Assembly (NCBI RefSeq): GCF_963678635.1
Contig: NC_087063.1
Coordinates: 28,656,599 to 28,720,598, forward strand
Source of the DNA: Symsagittifera roscoffensis
Lineage: Eukaryota; Xenacoelomorpha; Acoela; Convolutidae
Direction of reading: 5' to 3'
Length of the DNA stretch: 64,000 bases
In this document: one piece after another, positions 51,338 through 62,904 of the stretch
How the letters are laid out: the number at the start of each line of letters is the position of its first letter
Position numbering within the stretch: the first letter of the stretch is position 1
Position numbers and translations under genes: made by a program
The notes under the pieces: model-generated
What the model was told of the DNA's origin: nothing
What the model saw: the letters and a program-made list of their open reading frames with translations, nothing else
Database searches by the model: none

Positions 51338-52210
51338 ATGTTCTTTAGTTTTTTAGTTTTTGTGATAACGGAATGAAAACTGATAATCAATTTTTCAAAT
51401 ACGACTCCAAACAATGAAATTCAAGTTACATTGTTTCATACAAATTAATGAAGCAAACTGAACAGAATAAAAACAAATTTAAAGCATTTTGAGTTTTTTG
51501 TAGGGATCATTGCCAATCTTTTTAAGCTAATGATTTTTTTGCAGAATAGCAGTACTCAATTTAAAAGCATCTAGAATTGCTCATGTGTCTCACTTAAAAC
51601 TAATTTACTACAAGCAGAATGAATCGCCCCATCGCCACCCTCCTCTGCCGCCTTCGCAATCTCACATAAGTATCATTTTTGTAGGGTATAGAGTGACTTT
51701 AAGAGAAATGATTTCATTAAAGTTTTGTGCAGTAATTTTTTAGCAAAAAAGTAAATGTTTTGAAAATTTAAATGTTCTGTAGTTTTTTAGTTTTGGTGAT
51801 GGAGGCATGACAATTTATAACCAAGTTTTTAATAAAGACTTCAAACATTGAAAATCATGTTGGATTGATAAATGCAACTATATTGAGCAAACTGATTTGA
51901 TTTAAAAAGAAAGGTAAAGCATCCAGAGTATACCATAAGGATCATCACCATCCTTTTTAAGCAAACGAATTTAACGCAGAATAACAGTCTGCACTCCAAA
52001 GAAAATACACTCCCTGCACTCCCTTGAAAGCATCTAGAATTGCTCATGAGTCTCATTTAATACTCAATTACCGCAACCAGAACAGAATGGCTAGGCCTCA
52101 TTCCCACCTCCCGCGTTCGCCACGTCACATAAGCATCCTTTTTATAGGTTATGAACTGATTTTAGATGGGTTAAGGAAGATCAAGCATATTTGGAATAGT
52201 ATCATTATAC
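51338..52210. repeat. Local tandem duplication, 2 x ~435 bp
   Basis: GTTCTTTAGTTTTTTAGTTT (51340) pairs with GTTCTGTAGTTTTTTAGTTT (51774). AAGCATCTAGAATTGCTCAT occurs at 51567 and 52027. The GC-rich C/T tract followed by CACATAAG and then TTTTTGTAGGGTAT / TTTTTATAGGTTAT also recurs. The copies are diverged. Confidence 0.75.
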
Positions 52211-52465
52211 CTTATGCTACCTTATAGGATATCATTAAAGTCACAATAATCAAGATATAGATATATTCGAGCAAACTGAAACTTAAGCACACAAAATTTG
52301 GCTCACATTAGCAATACACGCAAATAGAGGGGGGGGGGTAGGTTTTAATAACTTAAATGCAAAAAAAAATAATAATTGAAAAATTTGCGGTATTATTAGC
52401 TCATCCTTAGTACAGCCAGCCAATCTGCTATTGAATCTGCTCAGAGAATTGATGTTTTGAATATT

Positions 52466-52764
52466 CTAAGTAGTTGCCATTCCAGTGCGATCATACATGT
52501 TGAGTGGGATGTAGAACAGCTGTAAATCCTGATTTGTTTTCGGGTCTTTGACCGAATAGGGGTTGATAGTAGCGCAGCCTCCCCCTCCCGCTACGTAGGA
52601 ACGTTGGGCTTGCAGAAGAGGGGTTCCTTGTAAATGTCCCTGCCAGCCTCGACTGACGAAGGTTAACCCGGGTGCGAACATGAAGGGAGTGCCAGACAGG
52701 TGGATGTCATGGAATCCCGGGGATGAAGTATCATAAGAATTGCAATTTCCTCCCTTACCCAAGA
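52466..52764 (-). CDS. Unrecognised terminal exon-like frame
   Basis: On the minus strand a good acceptor (GTGTTTTAG) at 52765-52773 precedes 98 open codons ending in TAG. The composition is protein-like and not low in complexity (CNSYDTSSPGFHDIHLSG, VAGGGGCATINPYSVKDPKT, FYIPLNMYDRTGMATT). GC content is higher than in the flanks. It would be the last exon of a minus-strand gene whose other exons I cannot find. No family recognised. Confidence 0.4.
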
Positions 52765-53149
52765 CTAAAACACATCTCTTTTGAAATTGGACCGATCTAA
52801 TTGGAACTTTTCAAAATACTTTTAAGTATGACTATTAAGTTTTGTTAGAATTTTAACCCAAGCTGCGAGCTTTTATTTTGACAATTTGTCTCTATATCTT
52901 CATTTATCGCATGTCTGTTCGCTTATCCGGTCAAAACTCTGAACCTTCCAACTGCACTTTAAAACCATTTTAAATATCTTTTCATTTTTTTTCCGGCCGC
53001 ACATAAGTGCAAGCTACATAAGGATATGAGGAGCCTCAGTCTCAAAAAAAATCAATTGTTTTGCTTCTATTCAAAAAAATTATGTGCGAAGCAAAAATTT
53101 TGGTCAAAATGGGGTCTCTAGTTATTTGTTAGCTTAGGTCCGGGTGGCA
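52765..53149. other. Stretch without recognised features
   Basis: AT-rich, with no supported gene. Confidence 0.5.
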
Positions 53150-53268
53150 GTCTCATAGAGTAATTTCGGATAGGTTACACGGTCTTCTTCTCACGCTATC
53201 TATTTTCGGCTCGATAATGTCGTGCAACTTCTTAGTCTATTATTTATCCCATTCTTACTAGAGTTACA
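53150..53268 (-). repeat. Dispersed repeat pair, copy 2
   Basis: Reverse complement of the segment at 31585-31700, sharing AGACTAAGAAGTTGCACGA and CCTATCCGAAATTACTCTAT. Confidence 0.65.
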
Positions 53269-53547
53269 GGAGAGAAGACAGCGCCTGATTTCAATCCGTT
53301 GTTATTAATTCTCGCAACCACTAAAGTTTCAGATTTACAAATCTAGAGTAAAATTTAATCACGTATCAAGATGCGTTAGTAATTATGAGAAACAAAATAC
53401 AATCAAAATATCTAGTTTCAAACTGGTTCCACTCATCCCGGGTCTAGAGAGTTTAAATACTCCGAGTCTTTCTAATGGGAGTGATTTCTGAGTTTTTCGA
53501 AAGAGTTACTAAGAAATTTGCTTGTATGTGTCTGCGAAATATATATG

Positions 53548-53838
53548 ATGAGCAAAGATTATCGTAAATTCAGAGAGATTGAAAGGATGTGCGGAAAATT
53601 GATTTTAGGGAATCGATTTCATAATTCAGAGCGTGACTACGTGCTAGATGAAAAGTTGACTTTTCTGATTGAAGTCTCAAGTGAAAAAGACACGTATGTT
53701 GAGTTTGACGCCGAGTTGGCCATTGTTCTAATTCAATGGACTCTTTTTCTTCCTTGTCCACTCTACAATTCAAATCCAGAGACAGTTGAGATTGCGGCAA
53801 GCAAAACCAAGAGAATTGCCAATCCGAAGTCGGATTGA
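53548..53838 (+). CDS. Hypothetical small protein
   Basis: Open from an upstream TTG at 53518; the first ATG pair is at ~53548. It encodes a charged ~96-residue product (e.g. SKDYRKFREIERMCGKLILG ... YNSNPETVEIAASK) ending in TGA. The composition looks coding, but there is no homology I can name, no signal peptide and no splice support. Confidence 0.3.
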   Translation: MSKDYRKFREIERMCGKLILGNRFHNSERDYVLDEKLTFLIEVSSEKDTYVEFDAELAIVLIQWTLFLPCPLYNSNPETVEIAASKTKRIANPKSD

Positions 53839-54328
53839 CGGCGAGTGATCAATTCCAATAAGCTGCTCTTAAAATACACCCTGTGAAATCTGTTATAAAT
53901 TCATTTCGGCCTGTCATTAGTTTCAGTCTCAGTAATGAATTAGTTAGTTGTTTTAGCAGAAATCATTATTTTAGTTTGGTTATTTTGAGAAGTTTCTCGT
54001 GGAGCCACTCCTAGCGAAAGTGGTGTGCAAGGTGTCTGAGCGTGATGTAGCTCGATTGGTGAGGCTGGCTATAAAGCATGCGCATGACTTCCTACTGGAG
54101 GGTTGGGCCACGTGTTGAAGTATATCTGAGAGTGATTATTTGAGAAAAAGTTTCTATTGACTATAACTTTTTCTTGCTACATATCTGGTGATTTTTCAGC
54201 TATATTTTATGTTTGTGTCCTTGCATTTCAAATGGCTTGTCTGTGCTTAGTGTTAAACTGTAGCTAACTAAAAATGTAACTGGCGTTACGTTAAAAAATC
54301 CTGTTTTGGTTTCAAAAGCAATGATTAT
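53839..54328. other. Stretch with a weak pol III-like motif
   Basis: TGTAGCTCGATTGGTGAGG near 54046 resembles a box A, and GGAGGGTTGGGCCA about 45 bp on is a poor box B. No cloverleaf. Otherwise unassigned. Confidence 0.25.
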
Positions 54329-54607
54329 TCAGTTTGATCTGACTTCGGAATAGTGGATTTTCTGTGTATATGCTGGTAATGCGATGGTGTTAAATAAGCT
54401 ACGATGCATATTTAAGCTATCTTCCAAACGTATTAAAGGACAAGTTGAAAGCTCTGAAAGCTGTTGGGAATTGTTATCAGTGGTTAGTGAAGTATGAAAT
54501 TCAATTATTTGCTGCAAACTGTCATGCCAATTATAAAAGATGTTAACAGTTTTTTCAAAAGGGGCGATTTGTGAGGTGAGTCGGTGAAAAAGAAAAAATT
54601 CAAGCAT
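54329..54607 (-). CDS. Hypothetical open frame, 92 codons
   Basis: ATG-started, with protein-like composition (FEKTVNIFYNWHDSLQQIIE, CPLIRLEDSLNMHRSLF). No recognised family and no clear splice or promoter signals. Confidence 0.22.
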   Translation of the reverse strand: MLEFFLFHRLTSQIAPFEKTVNIFYNWHDSLQQIIEFHTSLTTDNNSQQLSELSTCPLIRLEDSLNMHRSLFNTIALPAYTQKIHYSEVRSN

Positions 54608-54979
54608 TAAGAAAGTTTACAAATACAAGTTAGTTCAGCTGTAATTAATAATTCATTTTTTTTCTGCTGGGTATTATAAGTTTCATTTATTTAATTGATG
54701 AACTTACGTCTCAATTACCAGTTTTATTTAACATTGTACAATAAATGATGAATTATAATATCTTGTAATCTACCTTGATGAAAGTTTCAGTGTTATTTTT
54801 GGGTTAACTTCCGGACCAGTGTTATGTGGTGAGTCTTCCATATTTCATGGATCTGTTCACGTTGTGATCATAAAAAGCGATGGGCATTGAGTGGATCTTC
54901 GTGAAATGTGGCGGTTGAGTAATTGTGATAAATTGACTTTTGTGAACTTGTCTAGAAGTAGTAGATGTTGGAGCTGAAG

Positions 54980-55098
54980 TGGGGGGGGGGCGATGCATGG
55001 CGGACCCCATGTATTAAGATAAGTTATAGATTTCCGGTCCGCCATGATATGTATTAAGATTGGGTATAGAGTCTACAATGTATTAAGATAGGGAATAC
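54980..55098. repeat. Hairpin and short tandem motif
   Basis: A run of G is followed by CATGGCGGACC, with the inverted GGTCCGCCATG 40 bp on. ATGTATTAAGAT recurs three times (55010, 55049, 55077). Confidence 0.6.
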
Positions 55099-55469
55099 CG
55101 ATGGTAAGGTTTCAGTGTGATAGTAAGAGAAAGAAAAAGTTTTTTTTTCCGGTTTTTGTTTAGTTTTTTCGCAAAAATCTCGGCGCGCGTTATCTAATTG
55201 GGAAAAATTAATTGTTAATTACTTGGAGATTGTAGAATTAAGGTTATATTTTCAGTTTTTTGTTGCATGGTAAGTCAATGGTAAGAGTTTTTGTGCAAAA
55301 ACTTGGAAGTTTTATCAAAAAAATTTAAAATTTTTTCGAAAAACTTCAAAACACGATAAGATTAGCTAATATTCGACGTAATTTATTGGATAATCTTATT
55401 TCTATCTACTTAAAAAAATGCTGAAAAACTACTGAAGTTTCAAAAAAATTAAAATTTTTTGATAAAAAA

Positions 55470-55565
55470 TTGCAAAAATTTCAAGTATTTGGAAAAAACT
55501 GCAAAAATTTCAAGTATTTGGGAAAAATTGCAAAAATTTCAAGTATTTGGAAAAAATTGCAGAAA
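55470..55565 (+). repeat. 29-bp minisatellite in unit 1
   Basis: TTGCAAAAATTTCAAGTATT followed by TGGGAAAAA, about three copies. The same array sits at the same place in units 2 (59925-60020) and 3 (63645-63745). Confidence 0.9.
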
Positions 55566-58094
55566 TCTCATAGTTTTGGCTAATGTATTGTTGCTTCTGA
55601 TCTAATTTTAAACATACTTTTACCTATAGATTTTTAAAATAAGCTAAGACTGTAGTTTATTTGGCATTATGTTGAGACAATGATACAAAATTTTGAATAA
55701 AAAAATGACTTTTTCCACAATTTTTTCTCAAAATATTGAAATACAATGAAGTTTACCTTAATTTTAGCTAAATAATTAGTTATACAATGCTCTAAACACT
55801 GAAAAGAAGGTTCATAGTAGCAGAACCAATATTGAAACTTCCGGAAAACTGTGAAATTAGTCGGAATTTTCGAGAAGGTAAAATAAAAATTAATCAAACT
55901 TACATGAAATTTTCCATTTCGAACCTTTATTTTTGGTTTTTAACTGTTTTTTTTTTTGTCCAGTTCAGGGATTATTTTTATGAAATCTCAATTCAAATAA
56001 ACATTAAGGGCAATATTCTATGAAATTTCTAAATCAAACTCCATGATTCAACTCCTCTTTATTTTTTTTCTCATTGAATTACCCAAATTTGTACAAAAAT
56101 TATAACTTGTAAGAAATTTTTCATGTCAAAATATAGAAATTTCAGATTATTGATTAAAAAAATGAACAGTTTATTGCTAAAATTGTTTAAAATGGGATAA
56201 ATGTTTTTAAAAGTTATATTCGATATTGGCTCAAATTCAACAAAAACTTCTTCATAACTGATGATTAACTCTCTGTTGCTTCTGCAACATAACTTTCAAG
56301 ATTTTCCGTAGAGTTTTTTTTTCATGTTTTAAAGTTATTCTTGCTTTCTGTTTAATAAGTGTTTTCGCTATTGAACACACTTTACTTGAAAATTTAGTCA
56401 TAACTGGAGAAATTAGGAGGAAAATAGTATCAATTGAACGAACAATTTGCTGGCAGAGATGAAATTAGAACTGATACCGTATGATAATTGTAAATAACTT
56501 CCTCATGGTTCCCCTGTTCAGTTGCTATTGTAAACTATTTAAGCAAAAATTCAACTTTTGGGATCAATAACTATCTCTTTTCTTACAAAATAGTTATTAA
56601 CTCGCTTTTTATTCTTAATTTATGACGGAAATTTTCTCAAAAGATCCAAGTAAGAAAGAATTGGTGCTAGTTAAAGCATTCAAAAATATATGTACAAAAT
56701 GAGAATATAAAGGTGTGTTTTTACGATCTAAGAACAAATTAGGAGCAGCTCTATTAGTTATAATCTGAAAATCTCCGGAAATACGCAAGGGAACCTAGTT
56801 CCAAACATCTACAATATAACAACTTCTGAAAGAGCGAGTCTCTAAAAATTGATTTAGCAAAGCAAATCATGGTGCAAACTGGAACAATTGTGTAATTTTC
56901 CCATTTTTATTCAGAAAAAACTCTATATAGTAAAAATGTAGTAATGTGTTGTATATAGTGTTGTATAATGTATGTAAAATTGTGTATGTATGTAGTTTTG
57001 TGTATTGTATATAGCAAGGAAATGTAGATCTTGAAAGCAACTTTTTGATTTATGCTTTTTGTATCTTCTCCCAAAAGATGTCGAATTGGGTTTGCTTCAC
57101 AAAAATTATATTCAAAACATTTGATCTTTCATATAAAGTACCTAATATATCAAATGATAACAAGTTTTTCTAATGAATTAAGCATAAATATAAGACTTTG
57201 AGAATTTTTATGTCGGATTTATTCTCAAGATATACTTTATAAGCTTAATTTTAGTAAAAATATCTCAAAACCCCTAAGGAATAAATTGAGTTTCTATCTC
57301 ATTATAGCATTTTTTCAGTTTCTGCTTCATCTACTATCTACCAAATGAATCCAATTATAGCGAATTTTTACTTGAAAATTGAATTTTAGATAGAAAAATG
57401 TATCGTTTCAACGAACTTTCAATAATCCGAAGCTGAATTATTACCATAAATCCTTAACTAAAAGCCTTTAAAGGATTTTCTCAACCTCATAACTGTATAA
57501 TGATGTTTTAAATCTGAATTTCTATTTTAGACTAAATTTTTAAATGGAATGATGTATATCATTATCTTGAAACTTTCAAAGCTTAGCAAAATATACATTT
57601 TTTCCAGGTCATTTATCAATTTCTTTTCTAAAATCATCAAAAAAAATAGAAAAACATTATTCTTATTAAGTCAAACCACATTATCTGCTTAAAAAGCTCT
57701 ACTCTATGAACACTTTTACAAGCACTAAACAAGGAAAACTTTAAAATAGTAACTATAAAAAAACCTTTTAATTAGTTGATATTTTCCAAATATCCAAGTT
57801 TTACAATTTTTAGGCGAATACTTAAATACTCATTAGCATATGTTATGCACTTTACTACAAATTTATGACAACAAAGTCTCCGCAAGCTTGCAACCAAGGG
57901 AGTTTTTACTGTTGATTAAAAGTTTTCGGATCGAGTTCCATGGAAAGTTTCACGACAATTTGAACTCGATTTTTGCTGTCTTTAACATCAATCAAAACTT
58001 TTGAATAAAAAAGTAAATGACAGTTCAGGTAATGTAATGAAAACACTGTATAATTTCTGACTAGGTTTGTTACAATTGCTGTGACTTTTCAGAT

Positions 58095-58385
58095 TCAGTA
58101 AAAACTAATAGTCTCACTAATTTCTATGTTTTTTTTGAAAAAATTTAAAAATTTTATCTTCTCCTGAAGTGTGTTTGGAGACTGCTGAGCACATAATTTA
58201 ACATTATGCTGAAAATGCTTCTTCTTGAAATGATTAGCGAGTTTCTCGCTGCTATACGTATAAAAATTACAGTTAGAACACTTCAAAACACCACATGTTC
58301 TACGATGTCTTGATGCATCTTTGTGAGTGTATTCCCTGCCACATTCAAGACATGCAACTCTTTCGTTTCTATTGAGTGACGGCAT
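58095..58385 (-). CDS. Zinc-finger protein frame, unit 1
   Basis: 96 codons from ATG (MPSLNRNERVACLECGREYT...). Finger 1 is C-X2-C-X11-H-X3-C (C2HC); finger 2 is C-X2-C-X12-H-X4-H (CSNCNFYTYSSEKLANHFKK). This is the spacing of the Lola-type finger pair of animal transcription factors, so DNA binding is likely. There is no BTB or other partner domain in the frame, so it may be one exon of a longer gene or an element-encoded protein. Residues 1-79 match unit 2 exactly. The tails differ after KFLNFFKK because of an A/T-run length change. Confidence 0.5.
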   Translation of the reverse strand: MPSLNRNERVACLECGREYTHKDASRHRRTCGVLKCSNCNFYTYSSEKLANHFKKKHFQHNVKLCAQQSPNTLQEKIKFLNFFKKNIEISETISFY

Positions 58386-58559
58386 CTCAATAGTAAAGAA
58401 AAATTAAATGGGAGATTTCAAATGTACCAATTTTTTAGATAAGGTGAATGAATAGCCTCAAAAAATGAATAAAAGTGAATAAAAGTGAATAAAAACAGCA
58501 AATTTATTAACCAATTAATTTTTAACGTGAAAGAAAATCAGAATGGATATGCAATCATC

Positions 58560-58720
58560 CAATCTAACCCGGGAGTTTTCAAAAGTGTCAACCAAACAGA
58601 ATCGAGCTTTCATTATAAGGAAATTTTTATCTTTTTTGATATCAACCAATCAAAATCGAGCTTCAATAGTCATTGAATTTTAAACAAATTTAATGTCAAC
58701 CAATCAGAATTGAGCTTCAA
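58560..58720 (+). repeat. ~52-bp tandem motif in unit 1
   Basis: GTCAACCAA[A/T]CAGAATCGAGC-type motifs at ~58588, 58641 and 58692. Unit 2 has a fourth near 62039. Confidence 0.7.
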
Positions 58721-58893
58721 AGTTCAAAGTCTTGCATGATCAGGTTTGGAATCAGATTTCCAGAGATTTGCTTTGAAAAATTCATTAACTTTGAATTATC
58801 ATCTCAAATCTACATCAAAATCAAAGAACTCGAATATCTACTCAAAAATCAACAATTTCTCATCGATTTTATACAAAAAATTCAATTAACTTG

Positions 58894-59052
58894 ATGAGAA
58901 GACTTGCAGAGTTGCTACTTTTATTTAATTTCCTTCTTTTGTTACTTATATCGACAATATATCTTATTTTTACTTCAAAAAAATTTTGGTCATTTATTTT
59001 TGCAATTGCTTTTGTATATATTTCTACTTATTTGGAAGTTTTAAGTCCTTAA
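58894..59052 (+). CDS. Hydrophobic mini-ORF, unit 1 (52 aa)
   Basis: ATG overlaps the stop of the preceding frame as TGATG. Two hydrophobic segments (LLLLFNFLLLLLISTIYLIF and WSFIFAIAFVYISTYL) are separated by TSKKF, so a small membrane peptide is possible. Unit 2 keeps the start and first 32 residues but shifts frame. Confidence 0.25.
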   Translation: MRRLAELLLLFNFLLLLLISTIYLIFTSKKFWSFIFAIAFVYISTYLEVLSP

Positions 59053-61415
59053 AAGGTTCCTCTGATTGGATACGACAACTTGAACAAAAATAAACGTTTT
59101 TCAATGGAGGCAAGACTTTTCATAATATTTTTTGCTTATTTGTTTAAAAAAATCAAAGAAAATCTCGCAAGTTAAGAAAACTTTTATTGTTTTTTTTCAC
59201 ATTTTACAGAAAACCGTAACAAGGTTTTCTTGCAATGCTAAAAATTAATGTTTAAGAATTTCTTTGTTTTAAATTTAATCAGTGAAAATTCTACTTTTGC
59301 ACGTATCTAAATCAAAAACATCAAAGAAACAGTGAATTAGGAGAAGGAAAAGCATTCAAAGTCATCAATACTGATAATTTCTAAACAATAAGAAAAAAGA
59401 AGTTAGGTTTTTCAAATGTAAATATACGCTTATTTGTTATAAAATGATTGATTTTTTTGCAACTTGTAAAAAAGTAACATACCTTTATTCGTTGAAAAGC
59501 AGTTGAATGGAAATTTAATTTTTCTTGACTAGGTTTTTATGACGAAATTATAAAAAAATTAATAAAAAAACAGACACGCTCACTATTTACACAACCATAA
59601 CCATCAATAAAACAATCAATTATTTTGAAGATAACATTGGCGCGCGTTATCTAATTGAGAATAATTAATTGTTAGTTACTTGGAGATTGTAGAATTAAGG
59701 TTATATTTTTAGTTTTTTGTTTCATGGTAAGTCAATGGTTTGAGTTTTTGTGCAAAAACTTGGAATTTTTAACAAAAAAATTTAAAAAATTTTCGAAAAA
59801 CTACGAAACACGATAAGATTAGCTAATATTCGAAGTAATTTATTGGATAATCTTATTACTATCTACTTGAAAAAATGCTGAAGTTACTGAAGTTTCAAAA
59901 AAAATCAAATTTTTTGAGAAAAAATTGCAAAAATTTCATGTATTTGGAAAAAATTGCAAAAATTTCAAGTATTTGGGAAAAATTGCAAAAATTTCAAGTA
60001 TTTGGCAAAAATTGCAGAAATCTCATAGTTTTGGCTAATGTATTGTTGCTTCTGATCTAATTTTAAACATACTTTTACCTATAGATTTTAAAAATAAGCT
60101 AAGACTGTATTTTAATTGGCATTATGTTGAGACAATGATAAAAAATTTTGAATAAAAAAAAACTTTTTCCACAATTTTTCCTCAAAATATTGAAATACAA
60201 TGAAGTTTACCTTAATTTGAGCTAAAATGTAGTAATGTTTTGTATATAGTGTTGTATAATGTATGTAATATTGTGTATGTATGTAGTTTTGTGTATTGTA
60301 TATAGCAAGGAAATGTAGATCTTGAAAGCAACTTTTTGATTTATGCTTTTTGTATCTTCTCCCAAAAGATGTCGAATTGGGTTTGCTTCACAAAAATTAC
60401 ATTCAAAACATTTGATCTTTCATATAAAGTACCTAATATATCAAATGATAACAATTTTTTCTAATGAATTAAGCATAAATATAAGACTTTGAGAATTTTT
60501 ATGTCGGATTTTTTCTCAAGATATACATTATAAGCTAAAATTTAGTGAAATTATCTCAAAACTCCTAAGGAATAAATTGAGTTTCTATCTCATTTTAGCA
60601 TTTTCTCAGTTTCTGCTACATCTACTATCTACCAAATGAATCCAATTATAGCGAATTTTTACTTGAAAATTGAATTTTAGATAGAAAAATGTATCGTTTC
60701 AACGAACTTTCAATAATCCGAAGCTGAATTATTACCATAAATCCTTAACTAAAAGCCTTTAAAGGATTTTCTCAACCTCATAACTGTATAATGCTGTTTT
60801 AAATTTGAATTTCTATTTTAGACTAAATTTTTAATTGGAATGATGTATATCATTATCTTGAAACTTTCAAAGTTTAGCAAAATATACATTTTTCCAGGTC
60901 ATTTATCAATTTCTTTTCTAAAATCATCAAAAAAAATAGAAAAACATTATTCTTAATAAGTCAAACCACATTATCTGCTTAAAAAGCTCTACTCTATGAA
61001 CACTTTTACAAGCACTAAACAAGGAACACTTTAAAATAGTAACTACAAAAAAAAACCTTTCAATTAGTTGATATTTTCCAAATATCCAAGTTTTACAATT
61101 TTTAGGCGAATACTTAAATACTCATTAGCACATGTTATGCACTTTACTACAAATTTATGACAACAAAGTCTCCGCAAGCTTGCAACCAAGGGAGTTTTTA
61201 CTGTTGATTAGAAATTTTCGGATCGAGTTCCATGGAAAGTTTCACGACAATTTGAACTCGATTTTTGCTGTCTTTAACATCAATCAAAACCTTTGAATAA
61301 ATAAATTAATGACAGTTCAGGTAATCTAATAAAAACACTGTATAATTTCTGACTAGGTTTGTTACAATTGCTGTGACTTTTCAGATTCAGTAAAAACTAA
61401 TAGTCTCACTAATTT

Positions 61416-61676
61416 CTATGTTTTTTTGAAAAAATTTAAAAATTTAACCTTCTCCTGAAGTGTGTTTGGAGACTGCTGAGCACATAATTTAACATTATGC
61501 TGAAAATGCTTCTTCTTGAAATGATTAGCGAGTTTCTCGCTGCTATACGTATAAAAATTACAGTTAGAACACTTCAAAACACCACATGTTCTACGATGTC
61601 TTGATGCATCTTTGTGAGTGTATTCCCTGCCACATTCAAGACATGCAACTCTTTCGTTTCTATTGAGTGACGGCAT
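61416..61676 (-). CDS. Zinc-finger protein frame, unit 2
   Basis: The same two-finger protein as unit 1; the conserved start is MPSLNR at 61676. Here the frame is open 15 codons further upstream (to an ATG at 61721), where unit 1 has a stop, so the MPSLNR Met is the better choice. After QEK the DNA reads GTTAAA, a possible donor that is absent from unit 1. Confidence 0.5.
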   Translation of the reverse strand: MPSLNRNERVACLECGREYTHKDASRHRRTCGVLKCSNCNFYTYSSEKLANHFKKKHFQHNVKLCAQQSPNTLQEKVKFLNFFKKT

Positions 61677-62383
61677 CTCAATAGTAAAGAAAAATGAAAT
61701 GGGAGATTTCAAATGTACCAATTTTTTAGATAAGGTGAATGAATAGCCTCAAAAAATGAATAAAAGTGAATAAAAGTGAATAAAAACAGCAAATTTATTA
61801 ACCAATTATTTTTTAACGTGAAAGAAAATCAGAATGGATATGCAATCATCCAATCTAACCAGGGAGTTTTCAAAAGTGTCAACCAAACAGAATCGAGCAT
61901 TCATTATAAGGAAATTTTTATCTTTTTTGATATCAACCAATCAAAATCGAGCTTCAATAGTCATTGAATTTTAAACAAATTTAATGTCAACCAATCAGAA
62001 TTGAGCTTCAATAGTCATGGAATTTTCAACTAATTTATTGTCAGCCAATCAGAATTGAGCAGTTTCTAGAAATAACTTTGGATCCAAAAATTTCATTTTT
62101 GAAGAATGTCAATTAAAAAGCATTTGAACTTCCTCGAATTAGTCTTCAAGAAAAAATAAAATATTCCGTGTGATTCCTTATTGATGAAATAGATGTAGAT
62201 TATTACCTTTTTCACAATTTTTTGGACGTTTATGTTGTCCAAAATAGAGTTCTTCGACTAAGTAAAGGTCTCTTTAGGGAAACTTACTCAATCAAAGAGT
62301 TTATTTTTGATCCCCATACTGCGTATCAAAGTTAAATACTTACTGCTGAGTTACACCTGACTAGAAAAGAAATTTTATATATT

Positions 62384-62692
62384 TTGGAAATCTTGAAGTT
62401 AATAAAAAAGTCGTACGATAATATTTCAAAGACTCTTTTTATTTCCTACCCAACTCCCAAATTTGTCAAAAATCCTCAGCAAATTTCTTTATTCCTCCAT
62501 TTTTTAAAAGATTTTCAAAGTTCAAAATCTTGCATGATCAGGCTTGGAATCAGATTTCCAGAGATTTGCTTTGAAAAATTCATTAACTTTGAATTATCAT
62601 CTCAAATCTACATCAAAATCAAAGAACTTGACTTTCTACTCAAAAATCAACAATTTCTCATCGATTATATACAAAAAATTCAATTAACTTGA
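62384..62692 (+). CDS. Hypothetical 102-codon frame, unit 2
   Basis: Lys/Ile/Phe-rich (YPTPKFVKNPQQISLFLHFL ... KELDFLLKNQQFLIDYIQKI), helical in character. Its TGA stop shares the A of the next ATG (TGATG at 62690-62694). In unit 1 the first half is deleted but the second half and the TGATG remain. Confidence 0.25.
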   Translation: MEILKLIKKSYDNISKTLFISYPTPKFVKNPQQISLFLHFLKDFQSSKSCMIRLGIRFPEICFEKFINFELSSQIYIKIKELDFLLKNQQFLIDYIQKIQLT

Positions 62693-62832
62693 TGAGAAGA
62701 CTTGCAGAGATGCTACTTTTGTTTAATTTCCTTCTTTTGTTACTTATATCGACAATATATCTTATTTTTACTTCAAAAAACTTTTGGTCATTTATTTTGC
62801 AATTGCTTTTGTGTATATTTTTACTTATTTGA
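62692..62832 (+). CDS. Hydrophobic mini-ORF, unit 2 (46 aa)
   Basis: Counterpart of 58894-59052, starting in the TGATG overlap. A one-base deletion relative to unit 1 (ATTTTG for ATTTTTG near 62798) changes the C-terminal part, yet it stays hydrophobic. Confidence 0.2.
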   Translation: MRRLAEMLLLFNFLLLLLISTIYLIFTSKNFWSFILQLLLCIFLLI

Positions 62833-62904
62833 AAGTTTTAAGTCCTTAAAAGGTTCCTCTGATTGGATACGACAACTTGAACAACAATAAACGTTTTTCA
62901 ATGG

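Larger units (their letters stand above)
55182..59638. repeat. ~4-kb tandem unit, copy 1
   Basis: Starts GGCGCGCGTTATCTAATT. It is collinear with 59639-63555 at high identity over several kb. Copy 1 carries ~1.15 kb (about 55.78-56.93) that copy 2 lacks, and lacks ~0.5 kb (62.0-62.5) and ~0.4 kb (62.91-63.33) that copy 2 has. It contains a 29-bp minisatellite, a minus-strand zinc-finger frame and a hydrophobic mini-ORF. Confidence 0.85.

Noticed and set aside
58485..61967. 63-codon plus-strand frames at 58485-58676 and 61776-61967 as genes
   Set aside because: They start at GTG, and their 3' halves are a ~52-bp tandem DNA repeat (repeated NQ[T/S][E/K]SS); conservation is explained by the unit duplication.
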